From Roseithermus sacchariphilus (lineage in GTDB: Bacteria; Bacteroidota; Rhodothermia; Rhodothermales; MEBIC09517): 64,000 nt of DNA. Shown here in pieces: positions 46,627 to 56,100 of this stretch (position 1 is its first letter; the number at the start of each line of letters is the position of its first letter). The stretch covers positions 2,456,501 through 2,520,500 of the forward strand of contig CP030158.1 in the NCBI GenBank assembly GCA_003285105.1. Direction: 5' to 3'. The notes under the pieces were generated by a model. The model searched no databases. It had not been told where the DNA came from and was given only the letters and a program-made list of their open reading frames with translations. Position numbers and translations under genes: made by a program.

Positions 46627-47607
46627 GTGCCCACGTTCTGGAACCGGCTGCGTCGCACCACGCGCAGCACCTCGACCCCGTCGCCCTTCGGCGAGACGCC
46701 GGAACGGCGGGGCCTCGTGATCACCGTCTGTTTCCTGATCTCGGTGCTCATCTGGTTCTCCTTCACCATGCAGGAGCGCTATCCGAACGAGCTGGAGATG
46801 CCCGTTCGCGTGGTGAACCTGCCACCGGATCAGGCCCTGCGCAGCCTGCCGCCCGATCGGGTCCGCCTGCGGGTCGAGGCCGAGGGCTTCCAGTTGCTGC
46901 GGCTGCGCTACAACCCGCCGCCGCTGATGCTGGACGCCTCGCGCCCGGAGATCAACCTGGCCGAGCAGGCCCGGATGCAGCTGCCCAACGACGTGCGCAT
47001 CGAGGCCGTCAGCCCCCAGGCCGTTACGCTGGTCACCGAGCCGCGCCTGCAGCGCCGCATCCCCATCGCGCTGCGCGCCCACCTGGAGACGCCCCCGTCC
47101 TACGTGCTGCTCGAAACCTACATCGACCCGGATTCGGTGACGGTCTCGGGCGCGGAGTCGCTGGTGCGGGACCTCACGGCCTGGCCCACCGTGCGGGTCT
47201 ACAGGAGCGGGGTGATGGATACCCTGCGCCTGACCGTTCCGCTGGCCGATACCCTGGCCCCGCTCATTGAGCGCAGCCCGGAAAGCACGCTCCTGACGGC
47301 TATCGCCCTGCCGTTCACCGGGGCCGAGCGCCGCCTGCCCGTGCAGATCGAGGGCGCCCCGACCAGCGAGCAGATCGTGGACCTGGAGCAGAACACGGTG
47401 CTGGTGCAGTACTCCGTGCTGCTGTCCGACTACGAGGCGTCGCTGACGTCCGATGAGTTCGAGGTCACCGTCTCCTACGATCAGATCCGGTCGGACACGA
47501 CGGGGCGGGTGACGCCGCAGGTGCACCTGCCGCCGGGGTTGTCGATCCGCAACGTGCGGGTGATCCCGCCCACGCTGGGCTATTACAACGTGCTCATTGA
47601 GAACTGA
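46627..47607 (+). CDS. YbbR-domain (CdaR-like) membrane protein
   Basis: 326 aa. Membrane helix at about 35-52 (LVITVCFLISVLIWFSF), then extracytoplasmic YbbR-like beta domains: NELEMPVRVVNLPPDQALRS, VRLRVEAEGFQLLRL and IPIALRAHLETPPSYVLLET. CdaR proteins of this type regulate the diadenylate cyclase CdaA in Firmicutes; no cyclase gene is beside it, so the role here is open. GTG 46627 (VPTFWNRLRR) is preferred to the in-frame ATG at 46582, whose His/Pro-rich extension looks non-coding. Confidence 0.7.
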   Translation: MPTFWNRLRRTTRSTSTPSPFGETPERRGLVITVCFLISVLIWFSFTMQERYPNELEMPVRVVNLPPDQALRSLPPDRVRLRVEAEGFQLLRLRYNPPPLMLDASRPEINLAEQARMQLPNDVRIEAVSPQAVTLVTEPRLQRRIPIALRAHLETPPSYVLLETYIDPDSVTVSGAESLVRDLTAWPTVRVYRSGVMDTLRLTVPLADTLAPLIERSPESTLLTAIALPFTGAERRLPVQIEGAPTSEQIVDLEQNTVLVQYSVLLSDYEASLTSDEFEVTVSYDQIRSDTTGRVTPQVHLPPGLSIRNVRVIPPTLGYYNVLIEN

Positions 47608-47627
47608 GGGGGCACGGGAACCGGCGC

Positions 47628-48521
47628 ATGATCGACCTGCTCCTCGCCGTGGCGTGTAGCCTGGCCATCGGGGTGATCTTCAAGGTGGCGGCACGGCAGG
47701 GGACGGACCGCCTCGCCCTGCTGACGGTCAACTATGCCGCGGCGCTGCTGCTGGCTGCCGCGGCGCTGTACGCGGCGCCCCCCTCGGCGACGGCCGTGGC
47801 CCCGCCGCCCGGCCTCGTGGCCCTCGGTATGACGACCGGCGCGCTGTTCATCGCCGGCTTCTTCACGCTCGCCTGGGCGACCGAGGTGGCCGGGCTGTCG
47901 CTGGCCGTGGCGGTGATGCGGGTGTCTGTGGTGATCCCGTTTCTGGCGTCGTGGCTGATCTGGGACGAGAGGCCGACGCCGGCGCAGGGGCTCGGGCTGA
48001 TCGTGGCAGGCATCGCCTTCTTCCTGATCGCTCGCCGGGAGCCGGTTGCCCCCTCTGCGGACGTAGCCCGTCGGCCGTCTGCCGATGCGCCCGGTCGGGT
48101 CGTGCTGGTGCTCGGGCTGCTGTTTCTGGCCGGTGGGCTGGTGGACGTGTCGATGAAGACGTTCGATGAGGTCTATGCCGCCGTGGCCGAGCGCGATGCG
48201 TTCCTGGTCTTCGTCTTCGGGGTGGCCTTCACGATCGGGCTGGGCCTCGTCCTGCGCCGCGGGGTGCGGATGGGGCTCTGGCCGACGCGGGCCGCGTGGC
48301 TCTGGGGGGCCGGGCTGGGGCTGGTCAACTACGGCTCGGCCGTGTTCATCCTGCGGGCCATCCGCCAGCTCTCCGGGCCGGTCGTGTTTCCGGTGAACAA
48401 TGTGGCGCTCATGATCGGCGCGGCGCTGCTGGGGGTGCTGGTCTGGCAGGAACGCCTGTCGCGGCGCAACTGGGCCGGGCTCGGCCTGGCCGCCGTGGCC
48501 CTGGTCCTGCTGGGCCTCTGA
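47628..48521 (+). CDS. EamA/DMT-superfamily transporter
   Basis: 297 aa with about ten membrane helices in two halves; typical DMT phrases include FTLAWATEVAGLSLAVAVMR, VIPFLASWLIWDERPTPAQG (end of first half) and NNVALMIGAALLGVLVWQER followed by the last helix. A metabolite or drug exporter; substrate not predictable. It begins 20 bp after the YbbR gene and ends right at the start of the 48522 heptamer array. Confidence 0.85.
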   Translation: MIDLLLAVACSLAIGVIFKVAARQGTDRLALLTVNYAAALLLAAAALYAAPPSATAVAPPPGLVALGMTTGALFIAGFFTLAWATEVAGLSLAVAVMRVSVVIPFLASWLIWDERPTPAQGLGLIVAGIAFFLIARREPVAPSADVARRPSADAPGRVVLVLGLLFLAGGLVDVSMKTFDEVYAAVAERDAFLVFVFGVAFTIGLGLVLRRGVRMGLWPTRAAWLWGAGLGLVNYGSAVFILRAIRQLSGPVVFPVNNVALMIGAALLGVLVWQERLSRRNWAGLGLAAVALVLLGL

Positions 48522-48738
48522 TTCTGGCTGCTGGCTTCTGGCTGCTGGCTTCTGGCTGCTGGCTTCTGGCTGCTGGCTTCTGGCTGCTGGCTTCTGGCTG
48601 CTGGCTACGGGCTTCTGGCTACGGGCTTCTGGCTACGGGCTTCTGGCTACGGGCTTCTGGCTACGGGCTTCTGGCTACGGGCTTCTGGCTACGGGCTGAC
48701 GGCTGACGGCTTCTAGCTCGTGGCCTGCCAGCTTTCAG
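48522..48738. repeat. Heptamer-phased repeat array, 31 heptamers
   Basis: Six copies of the 14-mer ttctggctgctggc (48522-48605), a 7-nt linker tacgggc, six copies of ttctggctacgggc (48613-48696), then tgacggc x2, ttctagc, tcgtggc, ctgccag, ctttcag, all in one unbroken 7-bp phase. It begins one base after the stop of the transporter gene and its last units (ccagctttcag) echo the 33318 array. Confidence 0.97.
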
Positions 48739-48908
48739 AAATAATTGAAACCCGTATGGGCGCCTGACGTTAGCAGGGTGATTCGGGCGGGCCGGTTGTG
48801 GCGGACCCTGCCGGGGGCGCGCCATCGGATGGATCGCCAGGACCAGGACGGACGGCGAAGGCACGTCCGTTCGCTGTATCTGTACCAGCCATCGACCTCG
48901 AAATCTTG
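48739..48908. other. Remainder of the 387-bp gap before the membrane-protein gene
   Basis: aaataattgaaacccgtatg (48739-48758) is the only AT-rich patch and may contain a promoter for the following genes. The rest is GC-rich with no recognisable site. Confidence 0.3.
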
Positions 48909-49544
48909 ATGAAAGGATGGGGGCGCGACGGGTCCGGGGCGATGTATGCCGAGACGCCCAACGGCATCTTCACGTCGTCCGGCGTCTGGTTTCACGTGAC
49001 CGAGGCCGCGCTGGAAGGCTATGCCGGTCCGGTGCTGGCCCACGAGCCGCTGCCGGTGCTGCTGGCGCGGTCCGAGCGGTGGCTCCGGTCCGCGCAGACG
49101 CTGGCGGTGTGGGCGCTGCCGCTGCTGCTGGTGCTGGTCCCGCCCCTGTCGGCCGTGCTGGCGACGCTGACGCTGTTCGTGGGCTGGCGGGCGTTGAGCC
49201 CGGCCTTCACGAGCCGGGTGGCCGACGCGGTGCTGCAGGCGCTCGACCTGGTGTGGCTCCAGGGAGCCTACTACGTTTTCGTGCTCAGCATCTTCGCCGA
49301 GCGCGGGCAGCTGGCGCTGGTTGGCATCGGCCTGGCCGGGTTTGTGCTGCTGCGCTGGGGCCTCGTGGACCGGCTCGCGCAGCCGCTGGTGCGGCGCATC
49401 TGGGCGTCTCTGTTTCCGCTGCCCGTTGCCGATCAGGTGCTGCGCGGCTTCATCATCCGCGCCGCCCTGGCCCACGGGCTGTCGCTGCCTCACCTGGACC
49501 GCATGGAGGAGGCCATCCGCCGCCGCCTCGGCCGTTCGTCGTGA
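48909..49544 (+). CDS. Hypothetical membrane protein
   Basis: 211 aa. An N-terminal soluble part (GAMYAETPNGIFTSSGVWFH, then HEPLPVLLARSERWL) is followed by membrane helices at about 60-98 (TLAVWALPLLLVLVPPLSAV) and about 115-150 (AYYVFVLSIFAERGQLALVG), and a basic C-terminal tail with DRMEEAIRRRLGR. No family recognised. The ATG at 48909 is chosen because the upstream frame (to 48798) is low-complexity. The phosphatase gene follows by 39 bp. Confidence 0.65.
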   Translation: MKGWGRDGSGAMYAETPNGIFTSSGVWFHVTEAALEGYAGPVLAHEPLPVLLARSERWLRSAQTLAVWALPLLLVLVPPLSAVLATLTLFVGWRALSPAFTSRVADAVLQALDLVWLQGAYYVFVLSIFAERGQLALVGIGLAGFVLLRWGLVDRLAQPLVRRIWASLFPLPVADQVLRGFIIRAALAHGLSLPHLDRMEEAIRRRLGRSS

Positions 49545-49583
49545 TCGGTCGTTCGTCGTACGTTGACGCTGCTCTCGGTATTC

Positions 49584-50267
49584 ATGGTTGAAACCACGTT
49601 CTATTTCGTCCGCCACGGCCAGACCGATTACAATCGCCTCGGCATCGTGCAGGGGCGGGGGATCGACAGCCGGCTGAACCCGGTCGGGGAAGCCCAGGCC
49701 GCCGCCCTCGCCCGTCGTTTGGAGGACGTTGCCTTCGACGCGATCTATGCCAGCACGCAGCGGCGGGCGCTGCAAACCGCCGAGCCGCTGCGTCGCTCTC
49801 GCCCGCACGTGCCCTTCTACCGGCTGGCCGACCTGGAGGAGATGTCCTGGGGCATCTACGAAGGGCAGCCCATCGGCCCGGACCTGCGTGCCCGGCTCGA
49901 TGCATGGCAGGCCCGCTGGGCACAGGGCCGCTACGATGACCCCATCGACGGCGGGGAGTCCATTCTGGACGTGCAGCGGCGAGCGCTGCGGGCGGTGGAG
50001 CAGATGCTGGACCGCCACGCCGGCGGCACGCTCCTGGTCGTGACCCACGGACGCCTCCTGCGCGTCCTGCTCTCCAGCCTCCTGCCGGAATACGGCCTGG
50101 CGCGGATGCAGGACATTCGCCATGCCAACACCGCCGTCAATCAGCTCGTGCATCGGGGCGATGGCTTCGAGGCCCGGCTGCTCAACTGCACGATGCACCT
50201 GGACGCGGACGCGCCCGTCTCGTCGGTGGCCTGGTCGGCTTCCGGGGCCGGTCGTCCGGTCCGGTGA
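49584..50267 (+). CDS. Histidine phosphatase family protein (phosphoglycerate mutase-like)
   Basis: 227 aa. The phospho-His motif FYFVRHGQTDYNRLG is near the N-terminus, with STQRRALQTAEPL, LEEMSWGIYEGQP and the second catalytic His in VVTHGRLLRVLLSSLL. Alpha-ribazole phosphatase and other small-molecule phosphatases belong here; substrate unknown. It is immediately upstream of menF (15 bp) and may be the first gene of the men operon. Confidence 0.85.
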   Translation: MVETTFYFVRHGQTDYNRLGIVQGRGIDSRLNPVGEAQAAALARRLEDVAFDAIYASTQRRALQTAEPLRRSRPHVPFYRLADLEEMSWGIYEGQPIGPDLRARLDAWQARWAQGRYDDPIDGGESILDVQRRALRAVEQMLDRHAGGTLLVVTHGRLLRVLLSSLLPEYGLARMQDIRHANTAVNQLVHRGDGFEARLLNCTMHLDADAPVSSVAWSASGAGRPVR

Positions 50268-50282
50268 TTCCATTTTTCCTCC

Positions 50283-51701
50283 ATGTCCGATCAACGCTCC
50301 ACATGGACCCCCGCCGCTGCTGAGGATCTGGCGCAGGCGCGGCAGGCGCTGGCACGGGCCGTGCGCCGGGTGCTGGGCCACCGGAACGGCGCCACCGAGC
50401 AGGCCCCGCGGGTCCGGCAGGTGCAGGTGCCGCTGCCGCCGCTGGATCCGTTCCGCTGGCTTCAGGCGCAGACGCTCTTCCCGCGCGTCTACTGGTCCGG
50501 CCGGCACGATGCCGAGGCCCGTTGTGGCGTCGGGGCCGCGCACCTGCTCGCGGCGGATGCCGACGCCGACGTGGATGCCCTGCAGCGGCTCCTGGCGCCG
50601 GTGCTCGCCGGCAGCGAGGCCCCGGTGCGCTACCTGGGCGGGCTGCGCTTCGATGCGGGACGGCCCACGGCGCCGCGCTGGAGGCCGTTCGGGACGTACC
50701 GGTTCGTGCTGCCGCGCTTCGAGCTGCACGGGGCGGGGGAGGACGCCCGGCTGGTGTGTAACCTGCTGCTGCCCTTCGACTACGAGCGGGCAGATGCCAT
50801 CCTGGCCGAGCTGGATGCGCTGGTGCTGGAGGAGGGACCGCCCCGCGGATCGCTCTCCCTGCCGACGGCGCGCGACGACCGGCCCGACCAGCCGGGATGG
50901 CGGGACAACATCCGCTGGGCCCTGGAGGCCTTCGATGCCTCCACGCTGGAGAAGGTGGTGCTGGCGCGCCGGGCGCTGTTCCACCTCGAAGCTCCCATCG
51001 ACCCCTACCTGCTGCTGAGTAACCTGCAACCGGCCACGCCCAACTGCTTCCACTTCTGCTTCCAGTTCGAACCCGGGGCGGCGTTCCTGGGCGCGTCGCC
51101 GGAGCGGCTGTTCCGCCGGGACGGCCGGCAGATCCGCAGCGAGGCGGTGGCCGGCACCCGCCCCCGCGGCGCGTCTGACCTGGACGATGCCCGGCTCCGA
51201 GACGAGCTCCTTCGCAGCGAGAAGGACCAGCGCGAGCATGCCTACGTGCGGGACAGCATCGAGCGGGCGCTGGCGCCGCTGTGCGAGCACCTGCACGTCG
51301 ATGCCCGGGCCTCGGTCATGCGCCTGGCCCGCGGGCGGCACCTCGTCTCCGGCGTGCACGGCACGCTGCGTCCGGGGGCGACCGACTTCGAGGTGCTGCG
51401 CCGGCTGCATCCCACCCCCGCCGTCGGGGGGCACCCCACGGCGCCGGCCCTGGAGGCCATCCGTGCGCTGGAGCCCTTCGACCGCGGCTGGTACGCCGGT
51501 CCCGTGGGCTGGATCGGACCCGACGCCGCCGAGTTCGCCGTCGCCATCCGTTCCGGCCTCGTCGAGGGCGCCCGCCTGGCGCTGTACTCGGGCGCCGGGA
51601 TCGTGCGCGGCTCGACGCCGGAGGCCGAATGGGACGAGATCGAGCACAAGATCAGCGACTTCATCAACGTCCTGGGGCTTGATCTTCGACGCGCCAAATA
51701 G
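50283..51701 (+). CDS. menF: Isochorismate synthase (menaquinone)
   Basis: Converts chorismate to isochorismate, the entry step to menaquinone. 472 aa with the chorismate-utilising core: STLEKVVLARRALF, AAFLGASPERLFRRDG, SEAVAGTRPRGAS, SEKDQREHAYVRDSIERAL, GRHLVSGVHGTLRPG, LHPTPAVGGHP and RGWYAGPVGWIG. Linked directly to menD, which fixes the menaquinone rather than siderophore role. Confidence 0.95.
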   Translation: MSDQRSTWTPAAAEDLAQARQALARAVRRVLGHRNGATEQAPRVRQVQVPLPPLDPFRWLQAQTLFPRVYWSGRHDAEARCGVGAAHLLAADADADVDALQRLLAPVLAGSEAPVRYLGGLRFDAGRPTAPRWRPFGTYRFVLPRFELHGAGEDARLVCNLLLPFDYERADAILAELDALVLEEGPPRGSLSLPTARDDRPDQPGWRDNIRWALEAFDASTLEKVVLARRALFHLEAPIDPYLLLSNLQPATPNCFHFCFQFEPGAAFLGASPERLFRRDGRQIRSEAVAGTRPRGASDLDDARLRDELLRSEKDQREHAYVRDSIERALAPLCEHLHVDARASVMRLARGRHLVSGVHGTLRPGATDFEVLRRLHPTPAVGGHPTAPALEAIRALEPFDRGWYAGPVGWIGPDAAEFAVAIRSGLVEGARLALYSGAGIVRGSTPEAEWDEIEHKISDFINVLGLDLRRAK

Positions 51702-53445
51702 CAACCGCTTCTGGGCCGATCTGCTGGTCGAGGAGCTGATCCGCTGCGGTGTCGACTTCTTCAGCCTGGCTCCCGGCTCCCGCTCGACCCCGCTGACGAC
51801 GGCCGTCGCCGCCCATCCACGGGCACGGCATCACATCCATTTCGACGAACGCGGGAGCGCGTTCCTGGCGCTGGGCCATGCCCGGGCCACACGCCGCCCG
51901 GCGGCCTGGATCACCACCTCCGGGACGGCGCTGGCCAACGGCTTCCCGGCCGTCATCGAAGCGGCCATCGAGGGGGTGCCGCTGCTGCTGCTGACGGCCG
52001 ACCGCCCCCCCGAGCTGCGCGACACCGGGGCCAATCAGACCATCGATCAGGTGAAGCTCTTCGGGGCGTACGTGCGGTGGTTCGTGGACCTGCCCGTGCC
52101 CGATCCGCAGATGGACCCGGCGATGGTGCTGACGACGGCCGACCAGGCGGTCTACCGGGCGCTGCGCTCGCCGGCGGGGCCGGTGCATCTCAACTGCATG
52201 TTCCGCGAGCCGCTCGCGCCGGATGCCGACGGCTTCGACCCGGAGCGCTACCGGGAGCGGCTGGGCGGCTGGTGGGCGCGCCGGCGCCCGTACACGGACT
52301 ACCGCCCGGCGAGGCCCGTGGTGGACGCCGGGCCGGTGGCGGCCCTGCTGGAGGGCGCCGCGCGGGGGCTGGTCGTGGCCGGCAAGCTCGACGACCCGGC
52401 CGAGGGGCCGGCGGCCGCCCGGGTGGCCCGGCACCTCGGCTGGCCGCTCGTGGCGGACATCGGCTCCGGCGTGCGCCTCGGCCCGGACCCGACGGGAGGG
52501 CTGCGCATCGACTATGCCGATCACGTGCTGGCGTGTGCGGGCTTCGTGGCGCGCCATCGCCCCGACGCCGTGGTACACCTCGGCCGTCGGGCCACGTCGA
52601 AGCGGCTGCTCCAGGCGCTGGAACGCACCGCCCCGCCGCTCTACGTCACCGTCGCCCCGACGCCCGAGCGGCTCGATCCGACGCATCGGGTGACGCATCG
52701 CATCGAGGCGCCCGCGGCAGCGCTGGCGGCGGCGCTGGCGGCGGGGACGCCGCGGCAGCCGGACGCCGCCTGGCTTCGGGCCTGGCAGCACGCCTCCGCG
52801 CAGGCCGAAGCGGCCATCGAGGCGGTGCTGGAGGAGGACGGCACCCTCTCCGAGCCGCTCGTCGCCCGGCTGGTGACGCGGCATCTGCCGCCGGAGCACG
52901 GGCTGTTCCTCGCCAGCAGCATGCCCGTCCGCGATGCCGACATGTATGCCGTGGGCGGCGCGGCGGCGGCCCCGGTGGCGGCCAACCGCGGCGCCAGCGG
53001 CATCGACGGCACCGTGGCCTCGGCAGCCGGCTTCGCCGCCGGGCGGGACCGCCCCGTGACGCTGCTCATCGGCGACCTGGCGCTGCTGCACGATCTCAAC
53101 TCCCTGGCGCTGCTCCGCCGGCTGCCCGTCCCGGTCGTCGTCGTGGCGATCAACAACGACGGGGGAGGCATCTTCCACTTCCTTCCGATCGCGAAGCATG
53201 CCGGCGTCTTCGAGCCGTACTTCGGCACGCCGCACGGCCTCACCTTCGAGGCGGCCGCCGCGCTGTTCGGGCTGGCGTATGCCCGCCCGGAGACGCCCGC
53301 GGCGTTCGAGGCGGCCTACCGGGAGGCCGCGCACCGGCCCGCGGCCACGCTGATCGAGGTGCGCACGGACCGGACGGCCAATGCGGCGCTCCACCGGCGG
53401 CTGCTCGCGGCGGTGCAGGCGCGCCTGGACGATGGCAATGCGTGA
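51679..53445 (+). CDS. menD: SEPHCHC synthase MenD
   Basis: ThDP-dependent enzyme joining isochorismate and 2-oxoglutarate. 588 aa with NRFWADLLVEELIRCGVDFF, LAPGSRSTPL, HFDERGSAFLALGHA, TTSGTALANGFPAVIEA and the ThDP-binding region GDLALLHDLNSLALL to INNDGGGIF. No ATG or GTG exists near the required N-terminus. TTG at 51679 gives a six-to-eight-residue lead before SNRFW, so I call a TTG start overlapping menF by 23 nt. The overlap implies translational coupling. Confidence 0.93.
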   Translation: MIFDAPNSNRFWADLLVEELIRCGVDFFSLAPGSRSTPLTTAVAAHPRARHHIHFDERGSAFLALGHARATRRPAAWITTSGTALANGFPAVIEAAIEGVPLLLLTADRPPELRDTGANQTIDQVKLFGAYVRWFVDLPVPDPQMDPAMVLTTADQAVYRALRSPAGPVHLNCMFREPLAPDADGFDPERYRERLGGWWARRRPYTDYRPARPVVDAGPVAALLEGAARGLVVAGKLDDPAEGPAAARVARHLGWPLVADIGSGVRLGPDPTGGLRIDYADHVLACAGFVARHRPDAVVHLGRRATSKRLLQALERTAPPLYVTVAPTPERLDPTHRVTHRIEAPAAALAAALAAGTPRQPDAAWLRAWQHASAQAEAAIEAVLEEDGTLSEPLVARLVTRHLPPEHGLFLASSMPVRDADMYAVGGAAAAPVAANRGASGIDGTVASAAGFAAGRDRPVTLLIGDLALLHDLNSLALLRRLPVPVVVVAINNDGGGIFHFLPIAKHAGVFEPYFGTPHGLTFEAAAALFGLAYARPETPAAFEAAYREAAHRPAATLIEVRTDRTANAALHRRLLAAVQARLDDGNA

Positions 53446-54229
53446 CGCGCTGGCCTACACGGTGCAGGGATCGCCCGATCGCCTCCCGGTGGTCTGGCTC
53501 CACGGCTTCCTGGGCCGCGCCGCCGACTGGCAGCCCGTCCTCGGGCGCCTCGGCGAGGCCGTCTGTGCCATCGCGGTGGATGCGCCCGGGCACGGCGGCT
53601 CCGTGGGGCTGCCGGACGAGGCCTACACGATGGCCGGAGCCTCCCGCCGCCTGATCGACGTGCTCGACCGGGAGGGCGTGGACCGCGCCGCCCTCGTCGG
53701 GTATTCGATGGGCGGGCGATGGGCGCTGTACGTGGCCCTGCACCACCCGGACCGCGTCCGCGCCCTCGTGCTGGAATCGGCCTCGCCGGGCCTCGCCCGC
53801 CCGGCCGACCGCGCGGCGCGCCGCCGCCTCGATGCCGACCGCGCCCGGCAGATCCAGGCCGACCTGCCGGCGTTCCTGGAGAGCTGGTACCGGATGCCGC
53901 TGTTTGCCTCGCTGCACCGGCACCCCGAACGCCTCCGGCAGATGATCGCCACGCGGCGGCAGAACGACCCGGCCGAACTGGCCCGCTCGCTGGCCGGGAT
54001 GGGCACCGGCGCCCAGCCCTCGCTGTGGGAACGGCTCGGCGGGTTGCGGGTGCATACGTTGGCCCTCGCCGGCCGCCTCGACGCGGCGTACGTCGAGCGC
54101 GCCCGGCAGATGGCCGCCCGGAGCGCCCGGGTGCAGGTGGCCGTCGTCCCGGAGGCGGGGCACATCGTCCACGCCGAGCAGCCGGAGGCGTTCACGGACC
54201 AGCTTCGCTCGTTTCTCTCGCTAGCCTGA
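53432..54229 (+). CDS. menH: SHCHC synthase-like alpha/beta hydrolase MenH
   Basis: 265 aa alpha/beta hydrolase between menD and men[19 protein letters not shown] (oxyanion region), nucleophile elbow [10 protein letters not shown], MenH-typical [17 protein letters not shown] and the catalytic His in [11 protein letters not shown]. It eliminates pyruvate from SEPHCHC. Its ATG (53432; 53438 also possible) overlaps the menD end. Confidence 0.9.
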   Translation: MAMRDALAYTVQGSPDRLPVVWLHGFLGRAADWQPVLGRLGEAVCAIAVDAPGHGGSVGLPDEAYTMAGASRRLIDVLDREGVDRAALVGYSMGGRWALYVALHHPDRVRALVLESASPGLARPADRAARRRLDADRARQIQADLPAFLESWYRMPLFASLHRHPERLRQMIATRRQNDPAELARSLAGMGTGAQPSLWERLGGLRVHTLALAGRLDAAYVERARQMAARSARVQVAVVPEAGHIVHAEQPEAFTDQLRSFLSLA

Positions 54230-54242
54230 TCGACCGATAGCG

Positions 54243-55139
54243 ATGTCTACCACCCCGCCGAAGAAACACCACTTCACCCATCGCCCCGAGGTGACCGGCC
54301 CGTTCATCTGGGAAGAGGCCGGCACGTTCACCGACATCAAGTACCACAAAGGCAAACCCGGCACCGACACCGAGGGCATCGCCAAAATCACCATCAACCG
54401 GCCGGAGGTGCGCAACGCCTTCCGCCCGCTGACGGTCCGGGAGATGATGCAGGCGCTCAACGATGCCCGCGACGACCAGACCATCGGCGTCATCATCCTG
54501 ACCGGGGAGGGCCCCGATGCCTTCTGTGCCGGCGGCGATCAGCGCATCCGGGGCGACCACGGCTACCGCGAAGAAGGCGAGGGCGGCATGCAACGCCTCA
54601 ACGTGCTCGACTTCCAGCGCATGATCCGCACCTGCCCCAAGCCGGTGATCGCCATGGTGGCCGGCTGGGCCGTCGGGGGCGGGCACGTCCTGCACGTCGT
54701 CTGCGACCTGACCATCGCCGCGGACAATGCCAAATTCATGCAGACCGGCCCGAAGGTCGGTTCGTTCGATGCCGGCTACGGCGCCAGCTACCTGGCCCGG
54801 ATCGTGGGGCAGAAGAAGGCCCGGGAGATCTGGTTCCTCTGCCGCCCCTACAACGCCCGGCAGGCGCTGGACATGGGGCTGGTCAACACCGTCGTGCCCC
54901 TGTCCGAGCTGGAGCGGGAGACGGTGCAATGGTGCCGCGAGATCCTGATGAACTCGAACATCGCCATCCGCATGCTCAAGGCCGGCCTCAATGCGGACTG
55001 TGACGGGCAGGCGGGGCTGCAGGAGCTGGCCGGGCACGCGACCATGCTGTTCTACATGACCGAGGAGGGGCAGGAGGGCAAGCGCGCCTACCTCGAAAAG
55101 CGTCCGCCCGAGTTCGACCGGGACGGCTATCGCCCCTGA
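54243..55139 (+). CDS. menB: 1,4-dihydroxy-2-naphthoyl-CoA synthase
   Basis: Crotonase-fold enzyme cyclising o-succinylbenzoyl-CoA. 298 aa: [54 protein letters not shown], the MenB signature [19 protein letters not shown] and [13 protein letters not shown]. Length and motifs are standard. It follows menH by 13 bp. Confidence 0.97.
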   Translation: MSTTPPKKHHFTHRPEVTGPFIWEEAGTFTDIKYHKGKPGTDTEGIAKITINRPEVRNAFRPLTVREMMQALNDARDDQTIGVIILTGEGPDAFCAGGDQRIRGDHGYREEGEGGMQRLNVLDFQRMIRTCPKPVIAMVAGWAVGGGHVLHVVCDLTIAADNAKFMQTGPKVGSFDAGYGASYLARIVGQKKAREIWFLCRPYNARQALDMGLVNTVVPLSELERETVQWCREILMNSNIAIRMLKAGLNADCDGQAGLQELAGHATMLFYMTEEGQEGKRAYLEKRPPEFDRDGYRP

Positions 55140-55140
55140 G

Positions 55141-56097
55141 GTGCGAGCGCTCGTGAGCGACACCGTGAAGCATCCGAAGACGGCCCCGGCCGGAGCGGCG
55201 CTGCACCGGCCGGTGGCCGTTTCACCGCTGCGGGTCTGGACGATCGCTGCCCGGCCCAAGACGCTGTGGGCCGCCGCGGCTCCGGTGCTGCTGGGAACGG
55301 CGATGGCCGCCGAGGCGGGCGGCTTCCACCTGCCGTCGGCGCTGTGTGCCCTGCTCGGCGCGCTGCTCATCCAGGTGGGGACCAACTTCAGCAACGACTA
55401 CGCGGACTTCCTGAAGGGCGCGGACACCGACGCCCGGAAGGGGCCGCTGCGGGTCACGCAGGCCGGGCTCGTCACCCCCGGGGCCATGCGCGTGGCCACG
55501 GCCGTGGTCTTCGGGTTGGCCGTGGCGGCAGGGCTCTACCTCATCTGGCGCGGCGGCTGGCCGGTGTTGCTGATCGGGGTGCTGTCCATCCTCTCCGGTC
55601 TGCTCTACACGGTCGGCCGCTACTCGCTGGCCTACCTGGGCCTGGCCGACCTGTTCGTGCTGGTCTTCTTCGGCCCCGTCGCCGTGGCCGGAACCTATTA
55701 CGTGCAGACGCTGGACCTCGACCCGCTGGTGCCGGTGATGGGGCTGGGGCCGGGGCTGGTGTCGGTGGCGATCCTGCTGGTGAACAACATCCGGGACGTG
55801 GACGAGGACCGGGCGGCGGGCAAAAAGACGCTGGTGGTGCGGCTGGGGCGGTCCTTCGGCGTGGCCCTGTACGCGCTGTGCCTGGGCGCGGCGGCGCTGC
55901 TGCCGGTCGCGGTATTCGCGTGGACCGGCACCCACCCGTGGGCGATGCTGGGGGCGGCGATCCTGTTGCCCGCGGTGCCGGCCGTCCGCACGCTACGGGC
56001 CTCCCGCGATCCGGGCCGCCTCAACCCGCTGCTCGGAGCGACGTCGCGCCTGTTGCTGCTCTACAGCGTGCTCGTGTCTGTCGGGTGGATCCTTTGA
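55141..56097 (+). CDS. menA: 1,4-dihydroxy-2-naphthoate polyprenyltransferase
   Basis: Membrane prenyltransferase attaching the isoprenoid tail. 318 aa, about nine membrane helices. The two Asp-rich prenyl-PP motifs are in NFSNDYADFLKGADTDARKG and NNIRDVDEDRAAGKKTL. GTG start at 55141, one base after the menB stop. An N-terminal extension of about 30 residues precedes the RPKTLWAAAAPVL start of the family. Confidence 0.95.
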   Translation: MRALVSDTVKHPKTAPAGAALHRPVAVSPLRVWTIAARPKTLWAAAAPVLLGTAMAAEAGGFHLPSALCALLGALLIQVGTNFSNDYADFLKGADTDARKGPLRVTQAGLVTPGAMRVATAVVFGLAVAAGLYLIWRGGWPVLLIGVLSILSGLLYTVGRYSLAYLGLADLFVLVFFGPVAVAGTYYVQTLDLDPLVPVMGLGPGLVSVAILLVNNIRDVDEDRAAGKKTLVVRLGRSFGVALYALCLGAAALLPVAVFAWTGTHPWAMLGAAILLPAVPAVRTLRASRDPGRLNPLLGATSRLLLLYSVLVSVGWIL

Positions 56098-56100
56098 GCG

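Noticed and set aside
48735-51704. A 989-codon minus-strand frame across the phosphatase and menF genes
   Set aside because: Antisense to well-supported genes, with low-complexity composition and no motifs.
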